Source: Bradyrhizobium sp. CCBAU 051011
GTDB lineage: Bacteria; Pseudomonadota; Alphaproteobacteria; Rhizobiales; Xanthobacteraceae
NCBI RefSeq assembly: GCF_009930815.1
Contig: NZ_CP022222.1
Span: forward strand, 3,204,501 to 3,268,500
Reading direction: 5' to 3'
DNA length: 64,000 nucleotides
Shown: positions 63,688 through 64,000 of the stretch, piece after piece
Layout: each line of letters begins with the position of its first letter
Position numbering within the stretch: position 1 is the first letter of the stretch
Translations under genes and position numbers: made by a program
The notes under the pieces: generated by a model
What the model saw: the letters and a program-made list of their open reading frames with translations, nothing else
The model's database searches: none
What the model was told of the DNA's origin: nothing

Positions 63688-64000
63688 GCCGACCGCCGAC
63701 GATCCCGGTTACCGCGAATCTTGGACAATGTACAACTGTAACGGAGTTAGCGGTTGTGCCCGAAGCTGTCTATTTCTCTCGCCGCCCAACCAATTCTGGT
63801 AGGTGCCTTGCGGATCTTCTCGGGGATACAGATCCTGCACGAGCAGAAAGGATCCAAAAACCAATCAAAGGACCAAACCAAAGTAGAACCTACGCGGAAA
63901 GGACCAACATTCATCGATGGTATTTGGGACGCGGTCAGCGTCTTTGCGGGTTTGATGGAGCGGAAACACATTGAGCACCGACGCTGCGAGTTTACGTTCT
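63688..64000. other. Window end, no assigned gene
   Basis: A plus-strand frame (~63785-63973) ending KGPTFIDGIWDAVSVFAGLMERKH could be coding, but nothing is recognisable. It includes the second copy of the CAACCAATT-GGTAGGTG motif (~63787). Confidence 0.35.

Overview
The window looks like the junction between core chromosome and a decayed, IS-rich symbiosis or genomic island of a Bradyrhizobium-type alphaproteobacterium. The evidence is the urease operon order with two small monooxygenases inside it, an EcfG/NepR/PhyR general stress locus, Bradyrhizobium-style palindromic repeats, HWE/HisKA_2 histidine kinases, and a nodulation-type NodQ (APS kinase) remnant.

1-16.1 kb is orderly, GC-rich, chromosome-like sequence. 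It holds ureD (3' end)-ureA-ureB-ureC-two ABM-type monooxygenases-ureE-ureF-ureG, a CHASE-like/HWE kinase, a 27-residue membrane peptide, nepR-ecfG facing phyR, a DUF808 membrane protein, a NYN-domain protein, a Tat-exported truncated globin, an MFS transporter with a probable N-terminal frameshift, and a GAF/HWE kinase that abuts the last ~45 codons of a class IV aminotransferase.

16.2-17.7 kb is the island edge: a P4-type tyrosine integrase followed by a tRNA 3'-end fragment (Ser-type acceptor, CCA end) that is probably an attachment site.

17.7-64 kb is a mosaic of insertion sequences and gene remnants with a few intact cargo genes. Four copies of one ~1.5 kb IS5-family element occur: copy 1 at 18.4-19.8 is left-truncated; copy 3 at 31.3-37.9 is split by both an IS66-family element and a group II intron; copy 2 at 46.6-48.2 and copy 4 at 49.9-51.5 are intact with 6-bp target duplications. 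Copy 4 sits inside an IS407-type IS3 element, which itself split a gene for a small secreted protein. A RIT element (three tandem tyrosine recombinase genes between ~27-bp inverted repeats) lies at 23.85-27.24, with all three recombinases frameshifted. Cargo includes a sulfotransferase-NodQ chimera (21.5-22.8), an acyl-CoA dehydrogenase (27.5-29.0), a candidate lasso-peptide locus (39.8-43.6), a type III polyketide synthase with a decayed methyltransferase upstream (44.2-46.1), and a ThiH/HydG-like radical SAM enzyme facing a coupled pair of unknown genes (53.2-55.5). The last 8 kb holds fragments of a TRAP binding protein, an alpha/beta hydrolase, DnaB, integrases and an OLD-family nuclease.

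The most interesting candidate system is at 39.8-43.6. An unlisted 47-codon precursor-like gene with a good ribosome binding site lies upstream of an asparagine-synthetase-like cyclase, separated by a perfect 13-bp hairpin, and is divergent from an McjD-like ABC exporter. This is an A-C / D lasso architecture. The B (leader-binding and protease) gene is missing, and an IS3 element now sits directly downstream of the cyclase.

Many genes differ from an intact reading frame by a single base. Island decay explains this, but some could be sequencing errors, and this is flagged where relevant.
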